From Flavobacteriaceae bacterium (GTDB taxonomy: Bacteria > Bacteroidota > Bacteroidia > Flavobacteriales > Flavobacteriaceae), in the NCBI GenBank assembly GCA_015493405.1, contig WGDF01000093.1, positions 1 through 10,638 on the forward strand: a stretch of 10,638 bases of DNA. Direction: 5' to 3'. A program made the position numbers and the translations under genes. The notes beneath the pieces were generated by a model. The model was not told the origin of the DNA and did no database searches. It saw only the letters and a program-made list of their open reading frames with translations. Below are positions 1 through 6,435 of this stretch, one piece after another (position 1 is the first letter of the stretch; each line of letters begins with the position of its first letter).

Positions 1-10
1 GAACAGACCT

Positions 11-41
11 GACCTGCTAGGTTTCTAAAATCTGGTAGGTC
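11..41 (+). repeat. Imperfect palindrome, REP-like hairpin
   Basis: A 14-bp left arm (11-24) pairs with a right arm (28-41) around a 3-nt loop. The three non-Watson-Crick positions (16/36, 18/34, 21/31) are all G-T, so the plus-strand RNA can pair throughout using G-U wobbles, while the minus-strand RNA would have three A-C mismatches. The arms begin GACCTGCTAGG and end TGGTAGGTC, which resembles short dispersed palindromes seen between genes in Bacteroidota; that resemblance is from memory. No T-run follows directly, so it is not a typical intrinsic terminator. It may be the 3' hairpin of a gene lying left of the window. Confidence 0.55.
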
Positions 42-70
42 TCAGTAAATAAATAAAAAGACCAACCAAA

Positions 71-430
71 ATGGCAGAACACAACGAATTAGGCAAACAG
101 GGCGAAGCAATAGCCAAAGACTATTTGCTCAAAAATGATTACCAAATTTTGGAGACCAATTGGCAATTCGGACATGCCGAGATTGATATTTTGGCGCGTA
201 AGGATGATATTTTAGCCGTTATTGAAGTCAAAACACGCAGTTCTGACCACTATGGGAAACCGGAACTTTTTGTCAATAAAAAGAAAATAAAACTACTTAA
301 AGAAGCCGTGAATTATTATATTGAACAACAAGATTTGGATATGGAAATCAGATTTGATATTATCGCGATAATCAAAAATCAATACACGGAGACTTTAGAG
401 CATTTTGAGAATGCTTTTATCTGGTTTTGA
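71..430 (+). CDS. yraN: YraN / UPF0102 family nuclease-fold protein
   Basis: A 119-residue protein, the normal length for the YraN/UPF0102 family, which has a PD-(D/E)XK nuclease-like fold. The family pattern is clear: an N-terminal G-x-x-G-E-x-x-A helix (G8, G11, E12), then the candidate metal-binding core E37-I-D39 and E52-V-K54-T-R. A basic stretch (KKKIKLLK) and a hydrophobic helix follow, as in relatives. The cellular role is not settled; a Holliday-junction or DNA-processing role has been suggested from the fold, and no reaction can be stated from sequence. The ATG at 71 places the conserved G-x-x-G-E helix close to the N terminus as expected. The leader is A-rich with no Shine-Dalgarno motif. 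It stands alone, with 171 bp before the next gene. Confidence 0.9.
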   Translation: MAEHNELGKQGEAIAKDYLLKNDYQILETNWQFGHAEIDILARKDDILAVIEVKTRSSDHYGKPELFVNKKKIKLLKEAVNYYIEQQDLDMEIRFDIIAIIKNQYTETLEHFENAFIWF

Positions 431-571
431 AACGCTTTGGCAAAGAATTTTATTCATTAAGAATTAAATATTTTATGATATTAAACAAGAAAGGATAGCT
501 TGAGTTTATTTTAGTTTAAATTTTATTGAAATAAAAATGCGATTCATAATTCACGCTTCCATATAATAATG

Positions 572-579
572 TAATTTTG
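572..579 (+). promoter_or_regulatory. Possible -7 box TAATTTTG
   Basis: This is an exact match to the Bacteroidota -7 consensus TAnnTTTG, 22 bp before the ATG of the nqrM-like gene. I see no TTG or TTTG -33 element at the usual distance, so the match may be chance in AT-rich DNA. The rest of the 431-601 gap is AT-rich with no other clear signal. Confidence 0.35.
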
Positions 580-601
580 TAAGCCTAAAAATTAAATCAT
601 A

Positions 602-877
602 ATGACACTCAAACTTATATTTTTAACTCTTTTGATTTTGGCTTTGGCCGTAATGGGAATCGCCGTTAAAATTATACTCAAAAAAGACGGCCGTATTGAA
701 GGTACTTGTGCCAGCCTTAATCCGGAGACCAATCCCGATAATAAACCATGTTCATTTTGTGGACGCTCCCGTGAAGAATATGATGGTAATTGCGACCATG
801 AATTGCATCGTAAAATTGCCGAAGAAAAGGAGAAAGGCGACCTGACCAAATTTTTTGAAACGCTGAATAAGAACTAA
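602..877 (+). CDS. NqrM-like (DUF539-like) small four-cysteine membrane protein
   Basis: A 91-residue protein with one N-terminal membrane helix (about residues 4-26), a short basic stretch (K27, K28) and a cysteine cluster: G34-T-C36, C50-S-F-C53-G and C64. The order helix, G-[ST]-C, C-x-x-C-G, C matches NqrM, a small membrane protein that delivers iron to the Na+-translocating NADH:quinone reductase (Na+-NQR) during assembly. This assignment rests on remembered motif spacing, not a search. It differs in having a charged C-terminal tail of about 27 residues (HRKIAEEKEKGD region) and no nqr genes nearby. The glycosyltransferase gene starts 12 bp after its stop, so the two are probably co-transcribed. 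Bacteroidota commonly carry Na+-NQR, so the function is plausible. An alternative is a small metal-binding membrane protein of unknown role. Confidence 0.65.
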   Translation: MTLKLIFLTLLILALAVMGIAVKIILKKDGRIEGTCASLNPETNPDNKPCSFCGRSREEYDGNCDHELHRKIAEEKEKGDLTKFFETLNKN

Positions 878-889
878 TTTATTTTTGAA

Positions 890-2002
890 ATGTTTGTGGT
901 TTTTCTTTGCTTCCTTCTGTTTACCGGTAGTTTATTTTGCTATTACTTTTGCATTTTTCGCGTTTTAATCTCGTATAAAACAAAGTTGCAAAAAAACAAG
1001 AATCTGCCTGTTTCGGTTGTGATTTGTGCCAAAGATGAAGCCGAAAATTTAAAATTGTTTTTACCTGCTGTTTTGGACCAAGACTACCCTGATTTTGAAG
1101 TTGTTTTAATCGACGACCGTTCCATTGATGCCACATTTGATGTTATGCAAGAATTTAAAGAAAATTATCCGGATAAAATCCGTTTGGTCAAAGTAAATTT
1201 TAATGACGATAACCGTTTAAGGGGCAATAAAAAATACGCTTTAACGCTGGGAATTAAAGCGGCTAAATACAATTATTTACTTTTTACCGATGCCGATTGT
1301 CAACCTGTTTCCAAAAACTGGATTCAAAGTATGTCAGGTCATTTTACGTCAAAGAAACAGTTGGTTTTAGGTTATGGAAAATACCAACAGACTAAAGGTT
1401 TTCTCAACAAATTAATTCGTTTTGAAACCGTTCAAACCGCCTTGCAATATTTTTCTTATAGCTTAAAGGGCATGCCTTATATGGGCGTAGGCCGAAATTT
1501 GGCTTATACCAAAGACTTGTTTATGAACAACAATGGTTTTTACACCCATCTGGATCTTTTATCCGGAGATGATGATCTTTTTGTCAATGAAGTCGCGACA
1601 GCTGATAACACAGCTATTTGTTTAGATCCGGATAGTTTTACCGTTTCAAGGCCAAAAAAAACTTTCCAAGCTTATATTTATCAAAAACGCCGGCATATCG
1701 CTACGGCACAATTTTACAAATTGAAACATAAACTATTACTGAGTTGGTATTATATCAGTTTGATGGGGTTTTGGTTTACTGCAATCCTATTATTTGCGTT
1801 TCATTATAGGTGGCTTTGGGTTTTAGGCATTGTTTTTGCAAGACTTTTAACAGCTTGGTATGTGAACTACAGCGTCAATAACAAATTGCAAGAAAAAGAT
1901 TTGACCCTGTGGTTTCCCTTGCTCGAACTTTATTTGATCTTGATACAATTGCTTATTTTTGTATTAAATCTATTTAAAAAACCATTGCATTGGACCTCAT
2001 AA
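890..2002 (+). CDS. Membrane-bound family 2 glycosyltransferase
   Basis: A 370-residue GT2 (GT-A fold) enzyme expected to transfer a sugar from a nucleotide-sugar at the cytoplasmic face of the inner membrane. An N-terminal membrane helix (about 2-22) precedes the catalytic domain, which opens at PVSVVICAKDE (40-50). Visible motifs are D75-D76-R-S (nucleotide binding), T133-D-A-D136 (metal-binding DxD), G226-D-D-D229 (the acidic acceptor-site motif) and Q265-K-R-R-H (a variant of the Q/RxxRW motif of processive synthases). Two or three hydrophobic helices follow (about 286-304, 308-325 and 340-361). The product cannot be deduced; candidates are glycolipid, exopolysaccharide or polyprenol-linked sugar synthesis. 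The gene lies 12 bp after the nqrM-like gene, and its last 13 bases overlap the sigma-factor gene, suggesting coupled translation. Confidence 0.88.
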   Translation: MFVVFLCFLLFTGSLFCYYFCIFRVLISYKTKLQKNKNLPVSVVICAKDEAENLKLFLPAVLDQDYPDFEVVLIDDRSIDATFDVMQEFKENYPDKIRLVKVNFNDDNRLRGNKKYALTLGIKAAKYNYLLFTDADCQPVSKNWIQSMSGHFTSKKQLVLGYGKYQQTKGFLNKLIRFETVQTALQYFSYSLKGMPYMGVGRNLAYTKDLFMNNNGFYTHLDLLSGDDDLFVNEVATADNTAICLDPDSFTVSRPKKTFQAYIYQKRRHIATAQFYKLKHKLLLSWYYISLMGFWFTAILLFAFHYRWLWVLGIVFARLLTAWYVNYSVNNKLQEKDLTLWFPLLELYLILIQLLIFVLNLFKKPLHWTS

Positions 2003-2535
2003 ATCAAAAAATAGAAGCCGCCCTTTCGGGTCAACAAACCGCCTTTAATTATTTATTGAATGCTTATTGGAATGATGTGTATCGGTTTCAAAAATCACGT
2101 ATCAACAATCAAAACGATGCGGAAGATATTACCATTCAAACTTTTGCCAAAGCCTTTGACAATCTTCATAAGTACAACCCGCAATATGATTTCAAAAATT
2201 GGTTATTAATGATGTCCAAACAGGTTTATATTGACTACCAGCGTAAAAAAAAGCACAATTTTATTTCCATTAAAGAAGATAATGATCTTTTTTTGTTGCC
2301 CGATAAAGAATTAACGGCCGAAGATCAAATGATTATGGACCAAAAGTTGATGCAATTGAAACAAGCTGTTAGTCGGTTAAAACCCCACTACAAAGAAGTG
2401 ATTGAGTTGCGTTTTTTTCAAGACTTGAGTTATAAAGAAATAGCCGAACGTATAGGCGAGCCCCTTAATAATGTCAAGGTTAAATTGATGCGTGCTCGAA
2501 AACTTTTGGCCGATATTTTACAAAACGGAAAATAG
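1990..2535 (+). CDS. ECF-type RNA polymerase sigma factor (sigma-70 family)
   Basis: A 181-residue two-domain sigma factor. Region 2 spans about residues 20-88, including D43-A-E-D46, TFAKAFDNL and the -10-recognition helix ending YIDYQRKKK. Region 4 spans about 125-177, with the helix-turn-helix LSYKEIAERIGEPLNNVKVK (146-165). It would direct core RNA polymerase to a promoter subset. The start is TTG at 1990: the frame is open only from 1978, with no ATG in front of region 2, so TTG (or ATT at 1984) must serve. The start lies 13 bases inside the glycosyltransferase gene, which implies coupled translation. No anti-sigma gene with a membrane helix or zinc motif is adjacent, so control may be at transcription or by a distant partner. 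The regulon is unknown. Confidence 0.88.
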   Translation: MDLINQKIEAALSGQQTAFNYLLNAYWNDVYRFQKSRINNQNDAEDITIQTFAKAFDNLHKYNPQYDFKNWLLMMSKQVYIDYQRKKKHNFISIKEDNDLFLLPDKELTAEDQMIMDQKLMQLKQAVSRLKPHYKEVIELRFFQDLSYKEIAERIGEPLNNVKVKLMRARKLLADILQNGK

Positions 2536-2597
2536 TAAAGGTCAAATTGTGTTTATTTTGTTCAAAAAGCTTATTTTTACTTTTTAAATATTTATTT

Positions 2598-3884
2598 ATG
2601 CAAGCACCGCAAATTCCTTTAGCCGAACGTGTGCGTCCGAATGATCTGCAAAGTTACATCGGGCAAGAACACTTGATGGGAAAGAATGCTGTTTTGCGCA
2701 AACAAATTGAATCAAATTTACTCTCTTCTATAATTCTATGGGGGCCACCCGGAACCGGCAAAACGACTTTAGCACAGATTATTGCCGCCGAAACCCAACG
2801 GCCCTTTTATAAATTGAGTGCCATCAATTCGGGGGTCAAGGATATTAGAAATATTTTAGATAAAGTCAAAAATCAGTCCGGATTTTTTAATCACGGGACG
2901 CCTATTTTGTTTATAGATGAAATTCACCGGTTTAACAAATCACAACAAGATAGTTTGCTCGAAGCGGTTGAAAAGGCTTGGGTAACATTGATTGGAGCGA
3001 CAACCGAGAATCCGAGTTTTGAAGTTAATAATGCTTTACTTTCAAGGTGTCAAGTTTTTACCTTAAAACATTTGGATGACAAAGCAATGCAAAGCATTTT
3101 GGAACGGGCTTTGACAACGGATGCTTGGCTCAAACAACAACAAATTCAATTACAAGAAACAGGTGCTTTAATTCATTATGCCGATGGCGATGCGCGTAAA
3201 TTATTAAACCTTTTTGAACAGACTATTTTACAACAATCCGGAACGCCGGTCGTCATAACAGATGAAGCGGTAAAAGAAAGTGTCAAGAATAATGCTTTTT
3301 TATACGATAAAAAGGGGGATTTGCATTACAACATCATTTCAGCTTTTATTAAATCTATTCGGGGAAGTGATCCCAATGCCGGTATTTATTGGTTGGCCCG
3401 AATGATAGAAGGCGGAGAGGATCCTGTTTTTATAGCACGTCGCTTGATTATTTTGGCTGCCGAAGATATCGGTTTGGCCAATCCCAATGCTTTGTTGTTG
3501 GCCAATGCGGCCTTTGAATCGGTTGCGAAAATAGGTTGGCCCGAATCTAGAATTATTCTGGCTGAGGCTGTGATTTACTTGGCCAATTCGCCTAAAAGCA
3601 ATTCGGCCTATAAGGCTATTAACACGGCTCAAAAATTAGTTCGGGAAACCGGTAATTTGGAAGTGCCATTGGCTTTGCGCAATGCACCGACTAAACTGAT
3701 GAAAGCTCAAGGTTATGGTCAAAATTACAAATATGCGCATAATTTCGCCGGCAATTTTGTCAAGATGAATTTTATGCCGGAATCTCTTCAACATAAAGTT
3801 TTATATGAGCCGGGAGCAAATGCGAAAGAAAATCAATTTAAAACAACATTGAAGCAAAAATGGGGTGATGAGTATGACTATTGA
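2598..3884 (+). CDS. rarA: Replication-associated recombination protein RarA (MgsA), AAA+ ATPase
   Basis: A 428-residue AAA+ ATPase of the RarA/MgsA/WRNIP1 family, related to clamp-loader subunits and RuvB, which acts at stalled or gapped replication forks. Seen in order: the opening P-L-A-E-R-x-R-P, Walker A GPPGTGKT (49-56), Walker B with D-E-I-H (107-110), sensor 1 GATTENPSFEVN (133-144), the arginine finger region LLSRC (147-151) and sensor 2 GDARKLL (197-203). The family-specific C-terminal tetramerisation region follows, with the HYNIISAFIKSIRGSDPNAG and AAEDIGLANP signatures. The ATG at 2598 is preferred: a longer frame from TTG 2547 would add 17 unconserved residues, and the family begins just before P-L-A-E-R. 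It starts 62 bp after the sigma factor; no clear promoter is seen in the gap. Confidence 0.95.
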   Translation: MQAPQIPLAERVRPNDLQSYIGQEHLMGKNAVLRKQIESNLLSSIILWGPPGTGKTTLAQIIAAETQRPFYKLSAINSGVKDIRNILDKVKNQSGFFNHGTPILFIDEIHRFNKSQQDSLLEAVEKAWVTLIGATTENPSFEVNNALLSRCQVFTLKHLDDKAMQSILERALTTDAWLKQQQIQLQETGALIHYADGDARKLLNLFEQTILQQSGTPVVITDEAVKESVKNNAFLYDKKGDLHYNIISAFIKSIRGSDPNAGIYWLARMIEGGEDPVFIARRLIILAAEDIGLANPNALLLANAAFESVAKIGWPESRIILAEAVIYLANSPKSNSAYKAINTAQKLVRETGNLEVPLALRNAPTKLMKAQGYGQNYKYAHNFAGNFVKMNFMPESLQHKVLYEPGANAKENQFKTTLKQKWGDEYDY

Positions 3885-3950
3885 GTCAAGATTAGTGTGG
3901 AATATATCGAGAGGGATAAATCATCAAGATAACCAAATCATCAAAAAAAT

Positions 3951-4919
3951 ATGAAAATATTAGTTACCGGCGGTGCCGGATTTATAGGGTCAAATTTATG
4001 CGAAAGTTTATTAGCAGACGGTCATCAAGTGCGCTGTTTGGACAATTTTGCCACAGGACACTTTCATAACATTCAACATTTAATGTCACAGCCCGATTTT
4101 GAATTGCAAGTGGGCGATATCCGAGATTTGGCGACCTGTCAAAAGGCAGTTAAAGGCTGTTCTCATGTTTTGCACGAAGCTGCATTAGGATCGGTACCAC
4201 GCAGTATCAATGATCCGATTACAACCAACCAAGTCAATATTGACGGTTTTCTCAATATGTTGGTTGCGGCTCGTGATGCCGGCATACAACGTTTTATTTA
4301 TGCGGCCAGTTCTTCTACTTACGGCGATTCTGAAAACATGCCTAAAGTCGAAGAAATCATAGGAAAACCTTTATCGCCTTATGCCATTACCAAGTATGTC
4401 AATGAATTATATGCCGATGTGTTTCATAAAACTTACGGTTTAGATACTATTGGCTTGCGTTATTTCAATGTATTCGGCCGCCGTCAAGATCCCAATGGTG
4501 CTTATGCCGCCGTTATTCCCAAATTTGTGATTCAATTGATGCAACATCAAAGTCCGGTTATCAATGGAGACGGGACTTATTCCAGAGATTTTACCTATAT
4601 TGACAACGTCATTTTAATGAACAAATTGGCTTTAACTACGGATAATCCCAAAGCTTTAAATCAGGTTTATAACACGGCTTTTGGCGACAGAACAGATTTG
4701 AATCAATTAACCCGATTGCTCAAGACTTATTTAAGCTCTTTTGATCCGGAAATCGAAAAAGTTCCTATTAAACACGGTCCTGTTAGAGCCGGAGATATTC
4801 CGCATTCCTTAGCTTCGGTTGAAAAAGCCAAATCATTATTGGATTATCATCCGAAATATGACCTTAAATCAGGATTGAAAGAAGCCGTGCAATGGTATTG
4901 GAAAAATCTAAATCAATAA
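3951..4919 (+). CDS. wbpP: UDP-N-acetylglucosamine 4-epimerase, WbpP/TviC-type SDR
   Basis: A 322-residue extended short-chain dehydrogenase that interconverts nucleotide-sugar C4 epimers, most likely UDP-GlcNAc and UDP-GalNAc (or their uronic acids), in the cytoplasm with bound NAD. The Rossmann motif is G7-G-A-G-F-I-G13, D31 is placed to hold the NAD ribose, and the catalytic set is S121/S122 with Y144-x-x-x-K148. Several stretches match the WbpP/TviC (VipB) group: GSVPRSINDP (80-89), the segment ending in YVNELYADVF, YFNVFGRRQDPNGAYAAVIP, and NGDGxxSRDFxYIDN. The group supplies GalNAc-type precursors for O-antigen or capsule, and here it could feed a surface polysaccharide made elsewhere. 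No sugar-transfer or export genes flank it. The next gene starts 8 bp after its stop. Substrate choice within the group cannot be fixed by eye. Confidence 0.88.
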   Translation: MKILVTGGAGFIGSNLCESLLADGHQVRCLDNFATGHFHNIQHLMSQPDFELQVGDIRDLATCQKAVKGCSHVLHEAALGSVPRSINDPITTNQVNIDGFLNMLVAARDAGIQRFIYAASSSTYGDSENMPKVEEIIGKPLSPYAITKYVNELYADVFHKTYGLDTIGLRYFNVFGRRQDPNGAYAAVIPKFVIQLMQHQSPVINGDGTYSRDFTYIDNVILMNKLALTTDNPKALNQVYNTAFGDRTDLNQLTRLLKTYLSSFDPEIEKVPIKHGPVRAGDIPHSLASVEKAKSLLDYHPKYDLKSGLKEAVQWYWKNLNQ

Positions 4920-4927
4920 GATTCAGA

Positions 4928-5860
4928 ATGTTCCAAAACATCAAAAATAAAATCAAGTCGACTTTGGAGAAAATTCCCGTTCCGGGTTTTGCCGGTATGA
5001 CGCTTTATAATTTGTTACAATTGTATTGGCGGGGTATTATCGATGGTTTTATTACGGTCAGAGCCGGGGCTATAGCCTATAGTTTTTTTATGGCGATTTT
5101 TCCTTTTTTATTGTTTACGATGACTTTAATTCCGATGGTGCCCATTAACGGTTTTCAGACTGATTTTATCAATTTTATTCACAATATTGTGCCGCCCAAA
5201 ACCTTTGCTGTAATTGACAATGTTATTTATGATATAGCCACCAAGCCCAAAAAAGGATTAATGTCTTTCAGTATTGTATTATCGGTTTTATTTATGGCCA
5301 ACGGCGTTAATGCTATTTTAACCGGATTTGAAGAATCTGTTCATAAATTTATAGACCGACGCAATATGTTTAAACAATATTTCGTCGCATTAGGCTTATC
5401 TTTACTCTTGGTTTTGATCCTGTTCATTACAGTTATCGCAATTATTTATTTTGAAATTGTTGTTGTTTATAATTTACAAAAACATGGGTTGATCAATGAT
5501 TATAATTTTTGGACAATGTGGGGCAAAAATCTTTTTTATATCGCTATGATATTAATTTCGGTGTCCGTTCTATATTATTTTGGCACCAAAGAAGGAAAAA
5601 AACTTCGATTTATTTCGCCGGGGAGTATTATGACCACTTTATTAGCCATTGTCAGTTTTTATATTTTCCGATTTTATATTGACCATTTTGCACGCTACAA
5701 CCAACTTTATGGTTCCATTGGAGCTTTTCTGATTATTCTTTTGATGATATGGCTCAATGCTTTGATTTTATTATTAGGACATGAATTAAATATGGCTATT
5801 TTGAAATTTAAGTTCGAAGATCATAAAAGTTTGGAACAGTCTTTGAAACAAAATAGATAA
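4928..5860 (+). CDS. YihY/BrkB (UPF0761) family inner-membrane protein
   Basis: A 310-residue polytopic protein with about six membrane helices (near 47-70, 111-132, 152-178, 202-218, 232-252, 264-287). Signatures of the YihY/BrkB family are visible: AGAIAYSFFMAIFPFLLF (46-63), SPGSI (230-234) and the closing YGSIGAFL...IWLNALILLLGHELN segment (261-288). Names such as 'ribonuclease BN' for this family come from an old misassignment and should not be used. The molecular function is not established; an envelope or transport role is suspected from topology. The ATG at 4928, 8 bp after the epimerase stop, is preferred over ATG 4892, which would overlap the epimerase by 28 bases and add 12 polar residues. 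The pair is probably one transcript. Confidence 0.9.
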   Translation: MFQNIKNKIKSTLEKIPVPGFAGMTLYNLLQLYWRGIIDGFITVRAGAIAYSFFMAIFPFLLFTMTLIPMVPINGFQTDFINFIHNIVPPKTFAVIDNVIYDIATKPKKGLMSFSIVLSVLFMANGVNAILTGFEESVHKFIDRRNMFKQYFVALGLSLLLVLILFITVIAIIYFEIVVVYNLQKHGLINDYNFWTMWGKNLFYIAMILISVSVLYYFGTKEGKKLRFISPGSIMTTLLAIVSFYIFRFYIDHFARYNQLYGSIGAFLIILLMIWLNALILLLGHELNMAILKFKFEDHKSLEQSLKQNR

Positions 5861-5861
5861 A

Positions 5862-5893
5862 TTTGGTTTTACAATAGAAATGAATTAAATTTG
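5862..5893 (+). promoter_or_regulatory. Bacteroidota-type promoter (TTTG-N20-TAAATTTG)
   Basis: The -33 element TTTG (5862-5865) is followed, after 20 bp, by the -7 element TAAATTTG (5886-5893), an exact match to TAnnTTTG with the expected spacing for the flavobacterial housekeeping sigma factor. Transcription would start near 5898-5900, giving a leader of about 25 nt before the DUF2147 gene. It is the best-formed promoter in the window. Confidence 0.7.
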
Positions 5894-5923
5894 AACCTAT
5901 AAATTATTAAAACTTATATTCTT

Positions 5924-6349
5924 ATGAAAAAATTATTTTTAATCGGCCTTATCCTTTTAAGCTATTTTAATATTCAAGCACAAGGTGTTATCGGTAAATG
6001 GAAAACCATTGATGACGAAACCGGAAAGCCTAAATCTATCATCGAAATTTATAAAAACGATGGTAAATACTATGGAAAAATAGTTGAACTTTTGACAGAA
6101 GCCAACAAAGACGGAGTTTGTCATACTTGTGAAACCAAATACAAGGATAAAAATATTATCGGTTTGGTGATTCTTAAAGATTTAGAAAAGGATGGCGATG
6201 AATATGAAGATGGTGAAATAACCGATCCCAAAAATGCTAAAACTTATAGCGCTTATATTAAATTAGTGGCGCCTGATAAATTAAAAGTACGGGGATACAT
6301 CGGCTTCTCACTTTTGGGACGGACACAATATTGGTACCGGGTTAAATAA
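5924..6349 (+). CDS. Secreted DUF2147 family protein
   Basis: A 141-residue exported protein. The N terminus is a signal peptide: K2-K3, a hydrophobic core (about 4-15) and likely cleavage after QAQ near residue 20. The mature part starts GVIGKWKTIDDETGKPKSI, the opening of the DUF2147 domain, and ends RGYIGFSLLGRTQYWYR, also typical of it. The middle carries a C66-x-x-C69 pair flanked by lysine and acidic residues, which could form a disulfide or bind metal. Function of the family is unknown; a lipocalin-like beta fold in the periplasm is plausible from the pattern but is inference. It appears to be a single-gene unit, with its own promoter upstream and a strong terminator downstream. Confidence 0.85.
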   Translation: MKKLFLIGLILLSYFNIQAQGVIGKWKTIDDETGKPKSIIEIYKNDGKYYGKIVELLTEANKDGVCHTCETKYKDKNIIGLVILKDLEKDGDEYEDGEITDPKNAKTYSAYIKLVAPDKLKVRGYIGFSLLGRTQYWYRVK

Positions 6350-6376
6350 TGATTTAAAAATAAAACATATTCTTAG

Positions 6377-6404
6377 AGCCATTCTTATTGAGTGGCTTTT
6401 TTTT
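6377..6404 (+). terminator. Rho-independent terminator after the DUF2147 gene
   Basis: An 8-bp stem, AGCCATTC (6377-6384) with GAGTGGCT (6390-6397), has one G-T pair and a 5-nt loop, and runs into eight T residues (6397-6404). It sits 27 bp after the DUF2147 stop codon, the usual position and shape of an intrinsic terminator. Confidence 0.85.
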
Positions 6405-6405
6405 G

Positions 6406-6413
6406 TAACTTTG
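6406..6413 (+). promoter_or_regulatory. -7 box TAACTTTG directly after the terminator
   Basis: This is an exact TAnnTTTG match, 22 bp before the next ATG. A TTG at 6388-6390, inside the terminator hairpin, could act as the -33 element, but the 15-bp spacer is short. If real, it would start the transcript for the membrane-anchored protein and the PorV2-like gene. Confidence 0.5.
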
Positions 6414-6435
6414 TTAAACAACAAAACCTATTCTT

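Noticed and set aside
435..445. CTTTG-G-CAAAG palindrome after yraN as a terminator
   Set aside because: The loop would be one base and no T-run follows, so it cannot form a useful hairpin.
517..536. TTTTATT / AATAAAA inverted repeat in the yraN-nqrM gap
   Set aside because: It is only A-T pairs with a two-base loop, expected by chance in AT-rich DNA.
2554..2560. TATTTTG as a promoter box for rarA
   Set aside because: It is one base short of TAnnTTTG and lacks a -33 partner.
2547..2597. Longer RarA with 17 extra N-terminal residues from TTG 2547
   Set aside because: The extra residues are hydrophobic and unlike the family, and ATG 2598 puts P-L-A-E-R at the usual distance from the start.
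4892..4927. Earlier ATG for the BrkB-family protein, overlapping the epimerase
   Set aside because: It adds 12 residues unlike the family. ATG 4928 follows the epimerase stop closely and suffices.
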